Shown piece after piece: positions 5,915 to 6,979 of a stretch of DNA of 6,979 nt (position 1 is the stretch's first letter; each line of letters opens with the position of its first letter). Location of the stretch: the NCBI GenBank assembly GCA_030641945.1, contig DAOWLL010000084.1, positions 1 through 6,979 on the forward strand, given 5' to 3'. Below the pieces are notes generated by a model. The model was not told the origin of the DNA and did no database searches. It saw nothing but the letters and a program-made list of their open reading frames with translations. Source of the DNA: Gammaproteobacteria bacterium (GTDB taxonomy: Bacteria > Pseudomonadota > Gammaproteobacteria > SZUA-229). A program made the translations under genes and the position numbers.

Positions 5915-5943
5915 GCTTTGAAACTGACTAAGTGACTGTTTTT

Positions 5944-5960
5944 TTGCCCAATATAGTGCA
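5944..5960 (-). promoter_or_regulatory. Promoter-proximal NtrC site, right half degenerate
   Basis: On the minus strand it reads TGCACTATATTGGGCAA. The left half TGCAC(T) fits the NtrC consensus TGCACY-N5-GGTGCA fully; the right half GGGCAA fits poorly and looks like GGTGCA with one base lost. Its centre is about 64 bp upstream of the inferred start and exactly 32 bp from the stronger site. Confidence 0.6.
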
Positions 5961-5975
5961 AACAAATGCAAGCAA

Positions 5976-5992
5976 TGCACTGCAATGGTGCG
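5976..5992 (+). promoter_or_regulatory. High-quality NtrC binding site upstream of glnA
   Basis: TGCACTGCAATGGTGCG matches TGCACY-N5-GGTGCA at every defined position except the last base. The centre is about 96 bp upstream of the inferred glnA start. With the site centred 32 bp away (about three helical turns), it forms a paired enhancer like the one upstream of E. coli glnAp2. Confidence 0.78.
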
Positions 5993-6005
5993 ATAATGGT
6001 ATTAG

Positions 6006-6022
6006 CGCACCATTATAGCGCG
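6006..6022 (-). promoter_or_regulatory. Possible third NtrC site overlapping a TATAAT hexamer
   Basis: On the minus strand CGCGCTATAATGGTGCG has a good right half (GGTGC) and a weak left half. It is centred 30 bp beyond the strong NtrC site. It contains a perfect TATAAT, so a weak sigma-70 promoter could overlap it, as at E. coli glnAp1, but no clear -35 is seen. The site touches the end of the upstream transporter gene. Confidence 0.35.
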
Positions 6023-6979
6023 TTAATGAAACTTCAGAATTGCTCTGCCAACCGCCGGGATATTGATACTGGCTTTTGAGAACCTCGCTTGCAGTTCCCT
6101 GGTCCGTTTCTGGTCGCTCACTTTTTCCAGCGGCATGCTGGCTTCAACTGAGATCTCGCCAGTCAGGTAATGCAGGGTAATATCATCGATAGAATCCAGC
6201 TCAGGAATGTTTGACCATTCATGCTTTAAGGCTGCGATCAGTTCGCCGCGTAAAGGCAGGTGCATACTGCGCGCTTCCTGTTCATCGTTTTCCGGGTCGA
6301 TATGCACTGTCACATCATTGATGGCATCGAATGAATCCTTCAGCATTTTTTCCACGGTTTCAGAGATGTGGTGGCCTTCGGATACGCTCAGCTTCGGGGC
6401 AACCATAATGTGCACATCCACATGAGCATGGTGACCCAATCTGCGTGTGCGCAGCATGTGCAGTTCGCGCACACCCTCATGTGACAGTATTTGCTTGCGG
6501 ATTTTATCGACCAGTTCAGGTTCGAGACTGGCATCAACCAGTTCCTGAACGCTGTCATATCCCAGTTTGAAGCCTATTCTGGCGATCATTAAGGCGACAA
6601 TAATGGCAGCGTAGGCGTCCAGTTTCGGCATATCGAACTGGGTGCCGGCAATACCAACCATGACTACGATTGACGAGACGGCATCACTACGATGATGCCA
6701 GGCATTGGCGAGCACCAGCCTGGAACGTATACGAGTACCGACTATCTTGGTGTAGTGATACAGAGCTTCATTGCTGAGTATTGATAAAGCGGCTATCCAG
6801 AGGGTAAAAAGGTCTGGTTTTTCAATCACTTCATCACTGACAAGACTGACAACGGCATCGTAGGCAATGCCGAGACTGACGATGACAAGCAGTACAGCAA
6901 GCGCCACAGTGGCAATGGTTTCAAAACGCGCATGCCCATAAGGGTGTTCATCATCGGCATCTTCGCTGGCATGTTTGGC
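6023..6979 (-). CDS. Cation diffusion facilitator (CDF) family metal transporter, 5' end outside the window
   Basis: This inner-membrane metal/proton antiporter is probably for zinc, iron, manganese or similar divalent ions. The reading frame is open to the window edge, giving 319 visible residues; the start, TM1 and TM2 with their metal-site aspartates are missing. Near the edge DDEHPYGHARFETIAT is the CDF loop motif (HPYGHxRxE). Four membrane segments follow. TM5 holds ANAWHHRSDAV with the H-x3-D metal-binding pair (visible residues 95 and 99). The cytosolic ZT-dimer domain has histidine-rich GHHAHVDVHI (182-191), SEGHHI and VTVHIDPEND. About 85 further residues extend beyond the usual end. 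A GTG at 6907 is not a real start, because conserved residues lie upstream of it. The substrate cannot be told. Confidence 0.93.
   Translation of the reverse strand, partial: AKHASEDADDEHPYGHARFETIATVALAVLLVIVSLGIAYDAVVSLVSDEVIEKPDLFTLWIAALSILSNEALYHYTKIVGTRIRSRLVLANAWHHRSDAVSSIVVMVGIAGTQFDMPKLDAYAAIIVALMIARIGFKLGYDSVQELVDASLEPELVDKIRKQILSHEGVRELHMLRTRRLGHHAHVDVHIMVAPKLSVSEGHHISETVEKMLKDSFDAINDVTVHIDPENDEQEARSMHLPLRGELIAALKHEWSNIPELDSIDDITLHYLTGEISVEASMPLEKVSDQKRTRELQARFSKASINIPAVGRAILKFH

Noticed and set aside
5984..6014. Intrinsic terminator for the CDF gene
   Set aside because: AATGGTGCG/CGCACCATT forms a stem, but no T run follows on the minus strand. The sequence is better explained by NtrC half-sites.
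6905..6907. GTG start for the CDF gene
   Set aside because: The frame stays open to the window edge and the conserved HPYGHARFE motif lies upstream of this codon, so the gene is simply cut by the window.

Overview
The window looks like chromosomal DNA of a gammaproteobacterium. The gene order yceF(maf) <- | -> yceD-rpmF-plsX-fabH is the classic gammaproteobacterial arrangement. The glutamine synthetase is the 469-residue, adenylylation-type GSI, and the intergenic repeats include a Pseudomonas/Xanthomonas-style REP pair. Base composition looks close to 50% GC by eye. I cannot name the genus.

Layout. Positions 62-637 (minus) carry a YceF-type Maf nucleotide pyrophosphatase. A 118-bp divergent promoter region separates it from a tight plus-strand operon at 756-3871: yceD (23S rRNA-linked DUF177 protein), rpmF (ribosomal protein L32), plsX (acyl-phosphate synthesis), fabH (ketoacyl-ACP synthase III) and a small VOC/glyoxalase-fold protein. 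The operon links ribosome assembly to the first steps of fatty acid and phospholipid synthesis. plsX and fabH overlap by 4 bp (TTGA), and fabH and the VOC gene are 6 bp apart. The usual next genes (fabD, fabG, acpP, fabF) are absent; the operon ends and meets a convergent glnA.

The 521-bp gap at 3872-4392 holds no believable gene. It contains a composite, MITE-like element of about 468 bp (3872-4339) with long imperfect terminal inverted repeats, ends of the form GGGTCTTC...GAAGACCC, and flanking octamers that match at 7 of 8 positions. Inside are six perfect tandem copies of CACAGAGG, a degenerate CGCAAAGA array, a REPIN hairpin pair and several smaller dyads. The element starts right after the VOC stop codon and lies between that gene and a strong bidirectional terminator (4346-4372). 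It therefore appears to have separated the operon from a terminator once shared with glnA.

glnA (4393-5802, minus) has its own 220-bp control region. This holds a near-consensus sigma-54 promoter, a very good NtrC site and a second, weaker one with centres exactly 32 bp apart, and perhaps a third, which fits nitrogen control by NtrB/NtrC. Upstream, on the same strand, is the 3' part of a cation diffusion facilitator gene (6023 to the window edge) whose product has an extra C-terminal domain.

The core genes are ordinary. The most interesting piece is the composite repeat element in the convergent gap.
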